From Lophius americanus (taxonomy: Eukaryota; Chordata; Actinopteri; Lophiiformes; Lophiidae), in the NCBI GenBank assembly GCA_037951165.1, contig JBBDHG010000003.1:8994001-9058000 (forward strand): a DNA stretch of 64,000 nucleotides. Direction: 5' to 3'. The notes under the pieces are model-generated. The model worked only from the letters and a program-made list of their open reading frames with translations, searched no databases and had not been told where the DNA came from. A program made the translations under genes and the position numbers. This document shows, piece by piece, positions 1-10,939 of this stretch (positions are counted from its first letter, which is position 1; each line of letters begins with the position of its first letter).

Positions 1-2030
1 GTACATAGAAGCAGATCAACAATCAGAATGGGTTAACAGATAATTATAATAGTAATAATACATTACCTTTCAAATAATTCCCCCCAAAATATGAATGAAC
101 GAGTATTTTAAGTCAAGGAATGTAATCTGATCTTCTTCTTCAACACATCTTATATCCACAAATTCACATTATAGACTCTACCAGTAACACAGGTAACAAA
201 TTGAACACATTTTCACACTCCCATATGCAGCAATAAAGGTTTTGACAAAGTTACACAAATGGTACACATAATACATTTCCCTTTCTTTTTGAATCCACAG
301 ACAAATGCTGTATCTGCATTTATCATTCAACAGCTTGTTTGTTCTAGTTGTAAAAGTTCAAGTTCAGATTGCATCTTTCTCGAATCTCTGTAGATGCAAA
401 ACCAAGAAGAAGATTTTTTTTTTCCATCAAGTACCTCAGAACAACGGGGAAAGTTAATTTCAACATCTAATGACCTACTTTTGCAATAGAAAAGAAGTGT
501 GTTGTGTTAAAAAGAACATGAAAAATCAGATGCCACTGTGAGAAAAATGCAAAAAGAACATATTGCAATCAGTACATCTATAGAACATAATTTTTCTTAA
601 TACGTTTGTCGCTCTATTATTAACCTATTTGATTTTAGAAAATTTAAGAGAAACCAAAACGTTTAATCCCTTTGGCGTTGGTCAGCCAAACACTATTCCA
701 TCACCTCCAGTCTCTGTGAAAAGAGCCACAAGGAAAGATACGTGTGAACCACCGCTCTCTCACCATTACATGTAACAAGATATGCTCTTATACTTACTCA
801 GGCCAGAGCAGTTCCATTCATAAAACGGAGTCACTCACACTGGACTGAGTTCCGTTACTGAAAATACCTCCCAACCAAATCTCAGTTCAACACTATTACT
901 AATACTACACACTAGACTAATAATAGTACAACCTATGAATTCATCTTTGAGGCGATACTATTGTGACATGTGTCATTCCGATTCAAATGTTAAAAATGTA
1001 TACATTTTTCTTCAGATTGATCCAATTTGATTCTTGTAAAAAGGCATGTTTAATCAAACCAGGGTTCAATCATTGAGTGTATTAATGCTGACCTATGGCT
1101 TGAGGAGAAACAAACAAAAACGCTTCCTTAAATATTCAAGCTTTCACAGAAGTCATATGAGGTTGAATACAGGTGGTTCACATCTGAGCCGTCTGTGGTG
1201 CACTTCCATTTCTAAAAGCAGACCTCATTTGAAAGAATCCAATGCACATGTGTTAAGAGGCTTCTCTCATCTATTCATGATGGCACAATTAAAAAAAAAT
1301 ATGAAAAACTATTTATACTCTCAGGTGTATAGTGAAGCCTCTCAAATTACTGCCATGTAATGTATCTAAAAACTGGATCCCAAGGACACATTTTCATAAC
1401 TTTTAGACAATGACACTAAAAATATAAAACCTTGTGTCCGAAAGCTTATAGTGGACTGGAAGTTAACACATATTGCATGAGAGTTCTTAATCTGAAAACC
1501 AGCAGTGACTGATTCCTTGGATTCATAATGCAGTGTGTGAGCACTGAGCTGCGAGAAAGCATTATTACATCTTTAGGTGAGATCAGCAAATATGCGTGAA
1601 TTTTAACATTTGGAAAAAATACGAGCAGATACTGAGTTCTCCTCATCCAGGCGTGCTGGTTGCTGGGTGACACCCAGGTATTGTGATAAACATACAGAAC
1701 ATTAAAGTCCTGGATTTGAGTTAGAAAATATTAATAAAATTAATCATACATCTATTTGTTCCAAAATTCATATAATTTTGATGATAGCCACCAAACTATA
1801 TGCTCATCCCAATATGCGTGATGAACTGTTAACCAGCAACAAGCTAGGCCCATCTTGGACAGGCGCCCATGCTCAAATAACCTTTTCATTTTAGTAATTT
1901 ATTAGGTTATTTACAAGGAGGAGTTCTTTCTCGAAGATTCTTATAATTGTGTATAAAATATATGCGATTTCTGAAGCTATACAACCTTTCAAAAAGCGAG
2001 CCAAAAAAAAAACAAAGAGAACGCAACATG
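1..2030. other. AT-rich stretch without a supported gene
   Basis: No open frame here has recognisable protein similarity, and no repeat family was recognised. If the candidate minus-strand gene starting near 2330 is real, this stretch would be its first intron or later transcript, but I found no convincing second exon. The base composition is AT-rich with scattered short A and T runs. Confidence 0.4.
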
Positions 2031-2207
2031 TATGTAGCTGCCGTTAGCCTGCCAGCTAATACACTAGCTCAGCTGACTCCAATCTTCAGGGATGGTGACA
2101 GCCTCGCCGCTGTCTTACACTGAAGCTCTCTTATTTCACTAATTAAAACCGCTATCGTGCAAAATAACTACCCGAGAGTAAACCACATGGGTGAAAACTG
2201 AATTTAC

Positions 2208-2330
2208 CTTTGCTTTCTCCAGAAGAGTGAATTTCAAGACGTGCACAAAAGGGTTTCTGAACGGAGGCGCTTGGTCCTTTTGCTTCCCTTCTCCTTCCAT
2301 CGCAAATAGTCTGTTACTCGGTAACCTCAT
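2208..2330 (-). CDS. Candidate first coding exon of an unidentified gene
   Basis: This is an open segment of exactly 41 codons, from ATG at 2330 to a splice donor (AAG then GTAAATT) whose GT lies at 2206-2207. It begins MRLPSNRLFAMEGEG and ends FTLLEKAK. A second in-frame ATG at 2300 has the stronger context (G at -3 and G at +4), so the true start may be there. The frame is closed upstream by a stop at 2481-2483, as expected for a 5' UTR. The block is richer in CpG than its surroundings and has an NRF1-type site about 330 bases upstream, typical of housekeeping promoters. The donor leaves phase 0. I do not recognise the protein. Later exons would lie to the left, perhaps outside the window. 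A chance open frame in a CpG-rich promoter is the main alternative. Confidence 0.4.
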
Positions 2331-2662
2331 TCTTGCAAGAGGTGGTCGAGTAATATTCCCAATAATCCAGACAGGAATCCAAAATCCCCCTAACAGTTGC
2401 GTCTTGACACAAAATGAAGATCCCCTTCTGTCTAATTGAGGTGGCGGCGCGGAGTTATGATTGCTATCTTTCTTTCCCGGTCAGCATGGAGGGATAATGC
2501 TTTGCTAAAGGATTAGCGGAGGTTATTTGAAGTGGCCGATTTATTTGTGTCTGCAGAGCGCAGGACGCCTTCCTCCACACCTTACTCCTCCTCAACCGGT
2601 CCGCTAGCTGCGGATGCTAAGACAGCCACGATTCCTCCACTCTGACAAGCACGCATGCGCAG
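2331..2662 (-). promoter_or_regulatory. CpG-richer promoter and 5' UTR candidate with NRF1 site
   Basis: This block has visibly more GC and CpG than the DNA on either side. At 2652-2661 it contains CGCATGCGCA, which matches the core of the palindromic NRF1 motif. No TATA box is evident, as is usual for NRF1/CpG promoters. It sits immediately upstream of the candidate minus-strand first exon, and the two support each other. The direction of transcription is inferred from that exon; divergent transcription is possible. Confidence 0.45.
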
Positions 2663-2699
2663 AAAGATTCTGATCCACATCACTGTGGACGGAAAGATG

Positions 2700-3326
2700 C
2701 TGCTTTCCAAACTTTATGAAAATATCCCATTTATAAAAAATTCTATATCAATTTCAACACTTCACAATCATACTCCAATCGCAACTTATTATACATTATA
2801 TTCGTATGTACTTAGATAAGTAAAATTGTCCTAAAATAAATGAAACATATTTGCTAAACATATGTTAACAATGCAAATTGGTTCGTCCATACTGTGAGTT
2901 TTACATTTAATTTAACAATACCGTGTCAATATTAATAGCCGAAACGATTTTTCGATTGAATGAGTAAGGAGATCTCGCAGTCTTGAATTGTGTAGTATTG
3001 AGTTACAGAGATTACCTAAAAAATATAAACTAGAGAGCACTAAGTGAAAAACTTCCACTAAGGCAAACAGTACCCACTTTTATCCTGTTTTTATTTGGTT
3101 ATTAATTAGTTATTGAAAAGATATGCTATATAACCCTATCTTGCCGTGGTAAAAAAAAAGAAAAAGGAATGACCTCACTTTCATCTTGATGTAGCATCAC
3201 CTGTTAATCTCTAGGATCTGGCAAAATATACCTTTTTTTCCCATAATCTTGCTAACAAACAGACATACCAATAAAGGTAAAAACATAACTTCCTTTACAA
3301 AGGTAACAATAAAAAAGAACACCTAA

Positions 3327-3328
<2 letters not shown>
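2700..3328. other. AT-rich DNA, nothing recognised
   Basis: No gene, repeat family or RNA structure could be supported here. Confidence 0.4.

Positions 3329-3409
<81 letters not shown>
3329..3409. repeat. (AT)n microsatellite, about 40 units
   Basis: A pure alternating AT tract of about 81 bases. It can extrude a cruciform and is probably length-variable. It is the second longest TA tract in the window, after 49951-50156. Confidence 0.97.
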
Positions 3410-3414
<5 letters not shown>

Positions 3415-3511
3415 AATGTATATAAATGTAATGTTATGCTGGATCACATTACACATATGACAAAACATAACATAACATTACATAATAGTACATATAATAA
3501 CGGAAACAACA

Positions 3512-3625
3512 ATACTCTAGGTTTAGGAAAAATTCATGCAGATTCCTCCATCAATGTCTGAGTTATTGGCAGCCTTTAAATCTACCGATAAATCCAAAAA
3601 ATCTCTCTGAGTATCTCATAAATAC
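3512..3625 (-). repeat. Dispersed repeat family A, partial copy
   Basis: On the minus strand this matches the copies at 18330 and 20020: a run resembling GGTAGATTTAAAGGCTGCCA, then CAATAACTCAGACATTGATG, then GGAATCTGCATGAATTTTTCC. Only the central part of the family is present. The fullest copy, at 19845-20290, carries a GTCT microsatellite and a long 3' body. The class of this family (retroposon or DNA element) cannot be decided from the window. Confidence 0.6.
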
Positions 3626-3737
3626 TCTATAGCTGATCATTTTCCGCCTTTCCACTTCACCGTCTTTGCTCAGCCCACCCAGCCTTCAGCTCTGTGGAAG
3701 TTGTGAAGTCACTGCACTATCAGTAGCAATTAAAAAA

Positions 3738-3958
3738 TTCATTCATTCATTCATTATCAACCGCTTATCCTGTTCAGGGTCCCGGGGGGCTTGAGCCTAT
3801 CCCAGCTGCAATGGGAGATAGATGGGGTACACCCAGGAAGAGACGCCAGTTCATCACAGGGCAACCCAGCCCTATGTCTGCCTGGGTTCTCTTCGGGAAC
3901 TCCGGGTTCCTCCCGCAGTCCAAAATCATGCAATATAGGTGAATTGATGACACTAAAT
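3738..3958 (-). mobile_element. V-SINE-like retroposon, 5'-truncated
   Basis: Read on the minus strand, the element ends in a tail of (GAAT)n repeats (3738-3756) preceded by CCCTGAACAGGATAAGCGG and the body GGAACCCGGAGTTCCCGAAG. These are hallmarks of an abundant teleost SINE whose central domain resembles the V-SINE core. The tRNA-like head seen in the full copy at 30985-31345 is missing, as expected from incomplete reverse transcription. No coding capacity; mobilised by a LINE in trans. Confidence 0.75.
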
Positions 3959-4870
3959 TAAAAAGTTTTATTCATTAATTTAGATAAATATTGAAAGTTT
4001 CAAAGTTAATTTGAATAAGTTGTGTTCACTTAATGTTTGGTAATTACAATGACTCAATATTGTTTAGAATTTAAGCTCAGACTTTTGAGTTAAGTGGTCT
4101 GGAACAAAATTCAAGTTGAGTTAACTTCATTACATGGGTTTAATAACTTAATTTTTATCCATCTTGGGATCAGGATTTATATTATATATATTATAATATT
4201 ATATTCATATATATTGTATCAGTCCCACTCAACAAGTCCGGGCGAATTCACAACGCCGCGTGTTGGAGCTGCTGCTGAACTATTACCCTACAAAGGACGG
4301 TTTAAGGTCAATATAATTTCATTTTTAAGTAAATGATTATAAGGTAGTGTAGAATTTGGCTATGTTCTCGTTTGCAGTATGACCAGAGGTGAACTTCATA
4401 TATACTGTAAATATTGTCCGATTTCATGCTAGTAAAAATGAGTTGCTAGCTAGCTAGCAGGGTTGTTTTTTACCATCGTACGATTAACTGACGCACAGCA
4501 TTTGATGGAAAATGGTGAAGTTTCATTAGAAATTCTTATTTACTTAAGAAGACTGTTTATTTATTACATAGGAAGGAAAGGTGTTAAGAGTTTATGCATC
4601 TTGTAGGCCTCATATCCATATTGTGTTGACACATGTTTCCAAATCCTCAAACAAGTCAATAAGATTTATTTTTCATTCTACAAAGGTGATTTTTCAAAAA
4701 TTTTGAAATGTTACCTGTGATGGAACACGTTCTAAGTTAAAATTTAATATATTGAAACCAATATCGTGCTGCAAGTTTTCAGGGCGTGGATTGTTCCTCT
4801 GTTGTGCTTTGAAATGATGCAATATAGGCTTATGCACAGTCAACTGTCTGCAAATTTTAATCTGCCATAG

Positions 4871-5037
4871 GTGCGGTGAACAGCTAAGTGAAGAAGAAAT
4901 GATTCACTACTGTGAGCCTGGAGTCTATCTTTTTGTCCAAACTTGATCATTGTATCCCAAAACTGATGGATGCAGTCCCATCCAACGAAGAAACTGCAGG
5001 AGCAACAATCAAACAGATTAAGGACATGCTTTTTGAG
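4871..5037 (+). pseudogene. Exon-like decayed coding fragment
   Basis: After a possible acceptor (CTGCCATAG, ending near 4869) one frame reads CGEQLSEEEMIHYCEPGVYL and then stops. After a one-base shift near 4935 a second frame reads SKLDHCIPKLMDAV, continues for 36 residues in total, and ends at a consensus donor (GAG then GTATGA) at 5037/5038. Two adjacent peptide-like frames, one frameshift and a good donor suggest an old exon of a repeat-borne or duplicated gene. The Cys/His spacing in the first part could be a degraded zinc finger. I do not recognise the family and the call is weak. Confidence 0.25.
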
Positions 5038-5592
5038 GTATGATAATTATTTAGACTTATATTTAAAATTCAAGTTTTTGGACCTAACCCTCCCTACATT
5101 ATATTTATTCCTTTAGACAATCTTCTCTCAATAATTGGAGTACGGAGAGAAGTAGCCACCTGCTGCCAGGTTGTGTACCTTGGGCAGAAAGAAGATGCTT
5201 TTATATAAGTAATTATATAAAGTGAAAAACAAAGATGTCCAAACTGAGCGCAGTAAAATTACACAAGATGCAATTTGTGTGTTGATTGCTCCCTATCCAT
5301 TCATACTGCATTCCTGGAAAAATAACAATTACAATCATACCATTTGTCCATTCATTCAAAACAAGTGTGACTATTAGCTTATTCTCTTCAATTAACCACT
5401 TTGAAATATTGTATGAAACTTCAGTCAAAGAGGTGAGAAAAATATATTGATGTAGAAACAAACTGAACGTCAATATAACAGCAGCCCAATGACAGAAAAC
5501 GGAAATCACAACTAACAAACATTTTTTTGTATATTTCTAAAGGAATGCTTTTTAAAAAGCAAAAGCCCCATAACGAAAGAAGTGTTTCCAGA

Positions 5593-6303
5593 AGACAGTT
5601 AAAGTGATGCACCCCAGAAATGCTTTTGAATGCCTCAATTAGAGAATAGCACGGATATAATACACAAAGATTTCATGTGATATTTTTATCCGCAGTATTA
5701 CGCTTCATTCAACTTCCAGGTGGTGCAGTCACGTGACTTACAATAAAACCTGAATTAAAATTGTGAATTTCAAATAAAAAAAACAAAGATAGAAGCCATA
5801 GCCTGGTATAATTTACTAAAGAAAACGTAAATCCACCATCGCACATAGTGACTTCTGGTGTTGCCATGGCAACACGTACACGTTGATCATATGGTCTGTG
5901 TTGAACCTTGATTGAAGTAGAATCTGATGCCTTAATCAATCACGGAAACGCCTTGATATGACATTTTCATCTTGAATCAGTTGCTACAGTCATGAGTCTC
6001 CTTACCTCTGATGAACATAAATAACAGTAAATAACCGTTCGTTGTCTGATTGTCTCGAGAAAACCATCGCTTGTTGTAGCTTCGGGTACTGTGTGTGAAA
6101 GCGTCATTTTAAAATGTATTTGTTGTTTACACAATGTCGATCAAAGTTTTATTTTAAGTCACATGACCACATGACCCGGAAGTTCAGCAAAGCGTAATAC
6201 GCCGGATAAAAATATCATAAGAAATATTTGTGTTTTTTTTCTATTCTATTCTTTAAATGAAACATTAAAATGAGGTTCATCACTTTAATTGTCCTTAGCA
6301 GTG
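5593..6303. mobile_element. Foldback-type element with long terminal inverted repeats
   Basis: The segment around 5641-5755 is matched in reverse complement by 6146-6255. Both arms share, in order, an AGAATAG-like word, ACACAAAnATTT, TGATATTTTTATCC, GTATTACGCTT, GAACTTCC or AACTTCC, a GTCACGTGACTTA-like word and AATAAAAC. The match continues outward more weakly (GACAnTTAAAGTGATG near 5597 and its complement near 6295) and inward for some tens of bases. The spacer of roughly 400 bases has no coding capacity. This is the architecture of a non-autonomous DNA transposon or foldback element. I could not identify target-site duplications, so the ends are approximate. Confidence 0.65.
5860..5873. 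promoter_or_regulatory. RFX-type X-box palindrome
   Basis: GTTGCCATGGCAAC is a perfect 14-base palindrome (16 with flanking T and A) identical to the canonical RFX X-box. It lies in the spacer of the inverted-repeat element. RFX factors bind such sites upstream of ciliary and other genes. No adjacent gene start is visible, so function here is unproven. Confidence 0.5.
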
Positions 6304-6639
6304 CGTTTGTCGGCCATCAACCCTAACGGCATTAAATTGTCAAAGAGATGCACTGATTAATAAGTATGCACTCACTTTTACCCCATTATTAAGTGAATCA
6401 CAATAATTTTTTTACTTCTTTGAGAAGAAAAGCAAATTCTTTCAACCCAATTTTGTTCGTTGGTTGAACACCATTTTAGCAGAAGTTGTTGTAACTCAAA
6501 AACATTAATGCAAACTTTTGCGTTTTTTCATTTTTTATTTTTAGAGTGTACTCCAATTGGCTTATTATTATTTTTTAATTAATTTTAAATGCCTCCTTTT
6601 CACAAACAAACAAACAAACCTCCACCATGACAAACGGTT

Positions 6640-6735
6640 TGGAAGGTTTGGGAAAATTGTATGCATATTTCTCCATTATCGTCTGAGTTATTTCAGTCTG
6701 TAAATCTACCAACAGCTCTAAGAAACTGCGTATCA
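6640..6735 (-). repeat. Dispersed repeat family A, partial copy
   Basis: On the minus strand this shares the family's GGTAGATTTACAGnCTG, AATAACTCAGACGATAATGG and AGAAATATGCATACAATTTTCC words, diverged from the copies at 3512, 18330 and 20020. It runs directly into a tRNA-derived SINE to its right. Confidence 0.5.
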
Positions 6736-6885
6736 GCCATTCCCCAATCAGAGGGTCGGCAGGTCGGCAGTTCAAGCCCCAGCTGTCCACATGTCAAAGT
6801 GTCCTTGAGCAAGAACCTGAACTCCCAATCTGATCCCCGGCTGCTGCAGATAGCTACCCACTGCTCCTCAGGGATGGGTTAAATG
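6736..6885 (+). mobile_element. tRNA-derived SINE, degenerate
   Basis: A B-box-like GGCAGTTCAAGCCCC is followed by TGTCCACATGTCAAAGTGTC and CTTGAGCAAGAACCTGAACT, the characteristic body of a widespread fish tRNA SINE. An A-box region is only faintly recognisable upstream. The element ends near CAGGGATGGGTTAAATG and is followed at once by a tandem array. Non-coding. Confidence 0.65.
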
Positions 6886-7062
6886 ATAGGGGGATGGAGG
6901 GATAGATGGATATGATGGAGGGGTAGATGGAGGGATAGATGGATATATTGGAGGGATAGACTGAGGGATAGATGGAGGGATAGATGGATATGATGGAGGG
7001 ATAGATGGAGGAATAGATGGAAGGATAGATGGAAGGATAGATGGAAGGATAGATGGATATGT
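6884..7062. repeat. Minisatellite built from GATGGAGGGATA-like units
   Basis: About 180 bases of tandem units combining GATGGAGGGATA, GATGGATAT and GATGGAAGGATA. The array abuts the 3' end of a SINE, a common origin for such arrays. It explains the proline/serine-rich frame on the minus strand, which is not a gene. Confidence 0.9.
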
Positions 7063-7079
7063 ATCAGGCAGTCTTTCCA

Positions 7080-8950
7080 TCCGTCACAATACGCTTGCTT
7101 TTTCTCAGAACAGAAAAGAGCTGATATTGTGTAGCTATTGTTAGTAGGCCTAGAGAATTGTTGCCCATGTTTAAAAGAGGAGTAGGAATGTTAACATTTT
7201 CTGTTAATTATTGGCCAGCTAAAGGAAAATGAAAGTGAAAGGGGATATTATGCTCCACATGAGCTCTATCTGTCCTCTGTGTGTGAGAGTGTGCATCGAT
7301 GTATACAAGTAATAGAGTGTGTGTAAAGTGCATGTTCTGTGAATAGACTCACACCAAGCAGATATGAAATTACAGTAAAAATATCAACTAATCAGGGCCC
7401 TTGTTTTATGCCATAATTACATTATTGTTATATATGCAATTGTTATACTGTTTTTTTTTATATCCATAACTACTTATGGATAATGGAGGAATGAATGAAT
7501 GTGTATGATATTAGTCACAATATTCAATGTATGCACCCTTTATTTTTCTAAATTTTTTTTTCTTAGTATCGCAACTTGCTCTTTTTTGCTTTAACACAGT
7601 AAAATACCCTGTTGTGGGACAAATGAAGAATTATACTTTTTCTAATCGTATCTTACAGGTTATCAAAACTCTTTAAAGTTTAAATGTTTACTTTGAATGG
7701 GACTGAAATGATGCTGATCAGGAAAAATACACAGAATGAGTACCACTGACCCATGGCTGATAGGGTTCTTTATTTCATTTTTGTTTAGTAGAATTAACAT
7801 AAAGACTTTAATTACCTGCGCAAGTTATACTAAATCCTGGGTTAGGAATAAGCATTAATTTAAAACGTTACAAATTCAGGAGCATGGATTTGAACCTAAG
7901 CAAGATCTTGCTCATTTCATACAGTGATTTGGTAATAAGTCATTTAGAATTAATTTAGTATTGCAGCTCATCTAATGTTTCCATATTTTATTATATGCTT
8001 CCCTCTAGTGGTGAAACTCTCACATTACATCCAAGAGCAGTAAGTGAACGAATACCTCAGCACATACACTCACGCAGGTTCACAGATCAACAATTAAGGA
8101 CAATACAATCAATTTTCAAAAACGTATCTCTTCATGAAGAGCTGGTCACAAGTTCTGGTGTGAGACTGAGATTGAATGAAGTTTTCCCAAGTATACTTGC
8201 ATGAATCTTACATGTGTTTGAGCTAAAATAGCCCTTTTGACATAGCGTTTATTTGTTAAGATTGCAATCGGATTCCATTAAAACGTGTGATCTTGTTATG
8301 AAACACATTTATTTTGGATTTCAGTTAGCGATGTGTTGACTTAGAAATGAAAGTACCAGTGTCCCCTCAAAAGAATCTTTTTGTCCTCTGACCAAGTGGA
8401 CTAAGTTTGGCTTAATTGGAAAACATGGCCTGATGTTTTTCAAATAAGATGAAGTTACAATAAAGGAAAGTTACAAGGAAACTAAAAGCCATACTTATGT
8501 TTACCACAGGGCTTTACTCTATTGGCTGATTGTTGTTAGCACAGCAATTTCTAAAGTCCCTTTTGAGATGAAATCCCTAATTCCCCAACCTATTGATTGG
8601 ACTATATGTTCATAGAAGTACTCAGGCATATGGTGCCAAACAACACTGCTATGTTGTGGAAGATGTACGTTATTTATCATACTCAATTTCTCCTTGTCCT
8701 CTCAGAAATCGTGTTTTGATTATGGTTTGTAATTGCACATGTGCAAAAGCCCACAAACAATCACACACAGACCACTCAACATTTTATTTTAATTTCTGTG
8801 GATAACATGTTGCAGGAGTGCCCTGTGGGCTGACCATATCAGGTCCTGACATTTGCATTTGACAGGAATCACATCAGACAGGGTTAATGCTGGATAAGAT
8901 GGAGGGATGGAAAAAAAATGGAAAAGGTTTACCCCTTTCCACCCAAACCC
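7080..8950. other. Unique-looking DNA, no gene recognised
   Basis: I see no recognisable coding sequence, repeat family or RNA gene. Short open frames here have no features beyond chance. Confidence 0.4.
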
Positions 8951-8958
8951 CCTTCACC

Positions 8959-8979
8959 TTCTCTCCCTCTCCCTCTCAC

Positions 8980-9015
<36 letters not shown>

Positions 9016-9028
9016 CCTCTCTCCCTCT
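8959..9028. repeat. (CT)n microsatellite
   Basis: An interrupted CT tract of about 70 bases. On the minus strand it encodes a spurious Glu/Arg-rich frame. Confidence 0.95.
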
Positions 9029-9029
9029 T

Positions 9030-9985
9030 TCAATCCCATAGCCGAGGTGCTTAAATTAAAAAGGAAGAAATGCAATTTAAAGACACGGGGTAAACAATCA
9101 CAAAACACTTGTTTCTGGAGGAGACACAATTTCCTGGTGCCTTGTCCAATTTCTTATGGCCCGAAGGGCTGCCGCATGCGTTTTAACACCTGGTTCTACA
9201 CCGCTGATTAAAATTGTAATGTCAGTGTTGAATCAATCCATATGACATTTTGGAAATACACAAGTATCAGGACATTTTATATATACAGCTTTTTTTCCCC
9301 TGTTGTTTTCATTTGTAAATGGAAAGGTGCAAGGTGCTGACTCGCTCAGGGTGTCACTGCTATACCTTCCAACTGTTTGCAGAAAAACACAGGAAGTTTC
9401 AATATCCTAAACAAATGCAGACCTAAAAATGTCACTATCACTGTGGTAAATTGTATTGTTAAAAGCCACTTTAAAACCTCAAATTGGATGGTTGTCGGTT
9501 TAATTATGTGAATTTTTTAGTTTAATGTTTTTGTGATCTTCATGGAAAAAGGTCTGAGCAACATCACTTTAGTAAAAACAATGCAAGAATCTGTGTATGT
9601 CTTCTTAGTGGGCATTTGAATGATCGCTGGAAATGATAATTTTGTCGTCATCTAAACTACAAAATAAATTTGAAATATTGTTTTGCTCTTGGAAAAAAAA
9701 TTAACTAAAGAAAACTGGGCTCAAAGGAAATCTGAAGGCCAAACACATCTTGCTGAAAATAAAAAAGTAGAGGCATAGAATAAGTGAAAATACGGAATAT
9801 CACTGCATGAGACTGGTAGGGTAGTTTGAAAGATAATTTAATGTAAAAAAATACTTATTTAAATATTTTAGAGCAGCGAAAATAAAAGAAAGAGAAACAT
9901 GATCAGATTTTTGGACTATTATTACATCTGTATAACCCTCAGGCCTAACATGGGAGGCAGAGTGACAGATGGACCGTAGTTCGCC
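9030..9985. other. AT-rich DNA, nothing recognised
   Basis: No supported gene or repeat. Confidence 0.4.
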
Positions 9986-9989
9986 TCAC

Positions 9990-10255
9990 GCCACAGTAAT
10001 GTTTTACCAGCCTCTGCGCCCATGTCAATCAATGGCCGGCATGTTACAAAACATATTCAACACACAAAGAGAACACTTTCGCTTGAGGAAATGGATTGTG
10101 TTCAAGATTGGCAGGGGACTCTCTGCATGTGTCAATCAACAACGGCCCTTTGTTTTACCTCTGTCACAACCTTCAAGAACAAAATGCTCCTTTTGTTTTA
10201 TTTGTCTTTCATGTGATATGAAACAGCATTTTATGTCTTGCATTTGGCTGCAATA
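9990..10255. promoter_or_regulatory. Candidate conserved non-coding element
   Basis: A compositionally balanced, low-repeat block with two SOX-like patches (ACAACGGCCCTTTGTTTTAC and CTCCTTTTGTTTTATTTGTC). It differs in texture from the AT-rich flanks. Conservation cannot be seen from one genome, so this is a candidate only. Confidence 0.25.
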
Positions 10256-10275
10256 GAACACACTTCTAGTAAGAT

Positions 10276-10320
10276 AAAAAAAAAAAAATCCTGCCGATTT
10301 ATCCCACGGGGGGGGGGGGG
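10276..10320. repeat. Paired homopolymers A13 and G13
   Basis: A run of 13 A and, 19 bases later, a run of 13 G. Such runs are prone to length error in sequencing. The G run is unusual in this AT-rich window. Confidence 0.9.
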
Positions 10321-10462
10321 CGGATTTATGTCCGACCGGTAAAAGACGAATTCCAAACACTCATCTCTGGTTGACATGTTTTTGTGAAAGCAGTAATCTA
10401 CACAGTTCATGATATGGTGATGATGGTAGCAGGATGAGGGGGCAAGACAACGGCTAGGCAGA

Positions 10463-10930
10463 TTGTTCACGTTTGAAACCGCAATTTCAAAGAATGGACA
10501 TTTGAAATCTGAGAGTGCCGCCAGTCTCTTTTCTGGCATTGAATCTAAGCAGCTTCTCTGTATTTTTTCTCTCTCTTGTCCTTCTCTTCAGGTCTCTTGT
10601 CCGTTCTTCCTGTCTGGCATCTCCAGGTGCCACACTATCTCACAGCTAACACAGGAATCCACGAGCTACGTACATCCGCGGCCCTTTGAAAGAGGAAGCC
10701 ACTTTGCCACTCATCTTGGAAAGCACCTTCCATCGTCCTCTGTGCTCGGCGGGGAGATGAAGGCTTCTCCCGCAGGAAAAGCAGGTTTTTGTAACCTAAG
10801 CTTCAGGCTGGCTCGGACAGCCAGTTGTAAGACAAGAAAGATCTTTGTGGTGAACACAAGTGTTTGGCTGTCCTCTCGCATGCCTGTCTGTCAGCATCGC
10901 TTTGCCGGCTGGACACCTGTACAACTGTAA
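10463..10930. other. GC-richer low-repeat block with a 155-codon open frame
   Basis: A plus-strand frame stays open for 155 codons (10463-10930), among the longest in the window. The predicted protein has no domain, motif or signal I recognise, no obvious codon bias, and no clear splice sites. The block is richer in GC than its flanks and free of recognised repeats, which favours a non-coding conserved element or chance over a gene. An unannotated exon cannot be excluded. Confidence 0.25.
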
Positions 10931-10939
10931 TTTTACACA

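Larger units (their letters stand above)
3960..6545. other. Decayed AT-rich element or element cluster
   Basis: The left part (3960-4160) is rich in AAGTT/TTAACTT-type words, and the right part (about 6400-6545) contains related words on the opposite strand, suggesting degraded inverted ends of a fish DNA element about 2.6 kb long. Within it lie a short exon-like segment (4871-5037) and a long inverted-repeat element (5593-6303). The outer boundaries are uncertain, and the whole may be several nested insertions. Confidence 0.25.

Noticed and set aside
6868..7080. Proline/serine-rich minus-strand frame
   Set aside because: It is the translation of the GATGGAGGGATA minisatellite.
7998..8010. 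CTCF-like CCCTCTAGTGG word
   Set aside because: Only part of the motif matches and similar words occur inside family B repeats, so it is not distinctive.
10463..10930. 155-codon plus-strand frame as a gene
   Set aside because: No known motif, no codon bias and no splice or promoter signals; kept only as an uncertain block.
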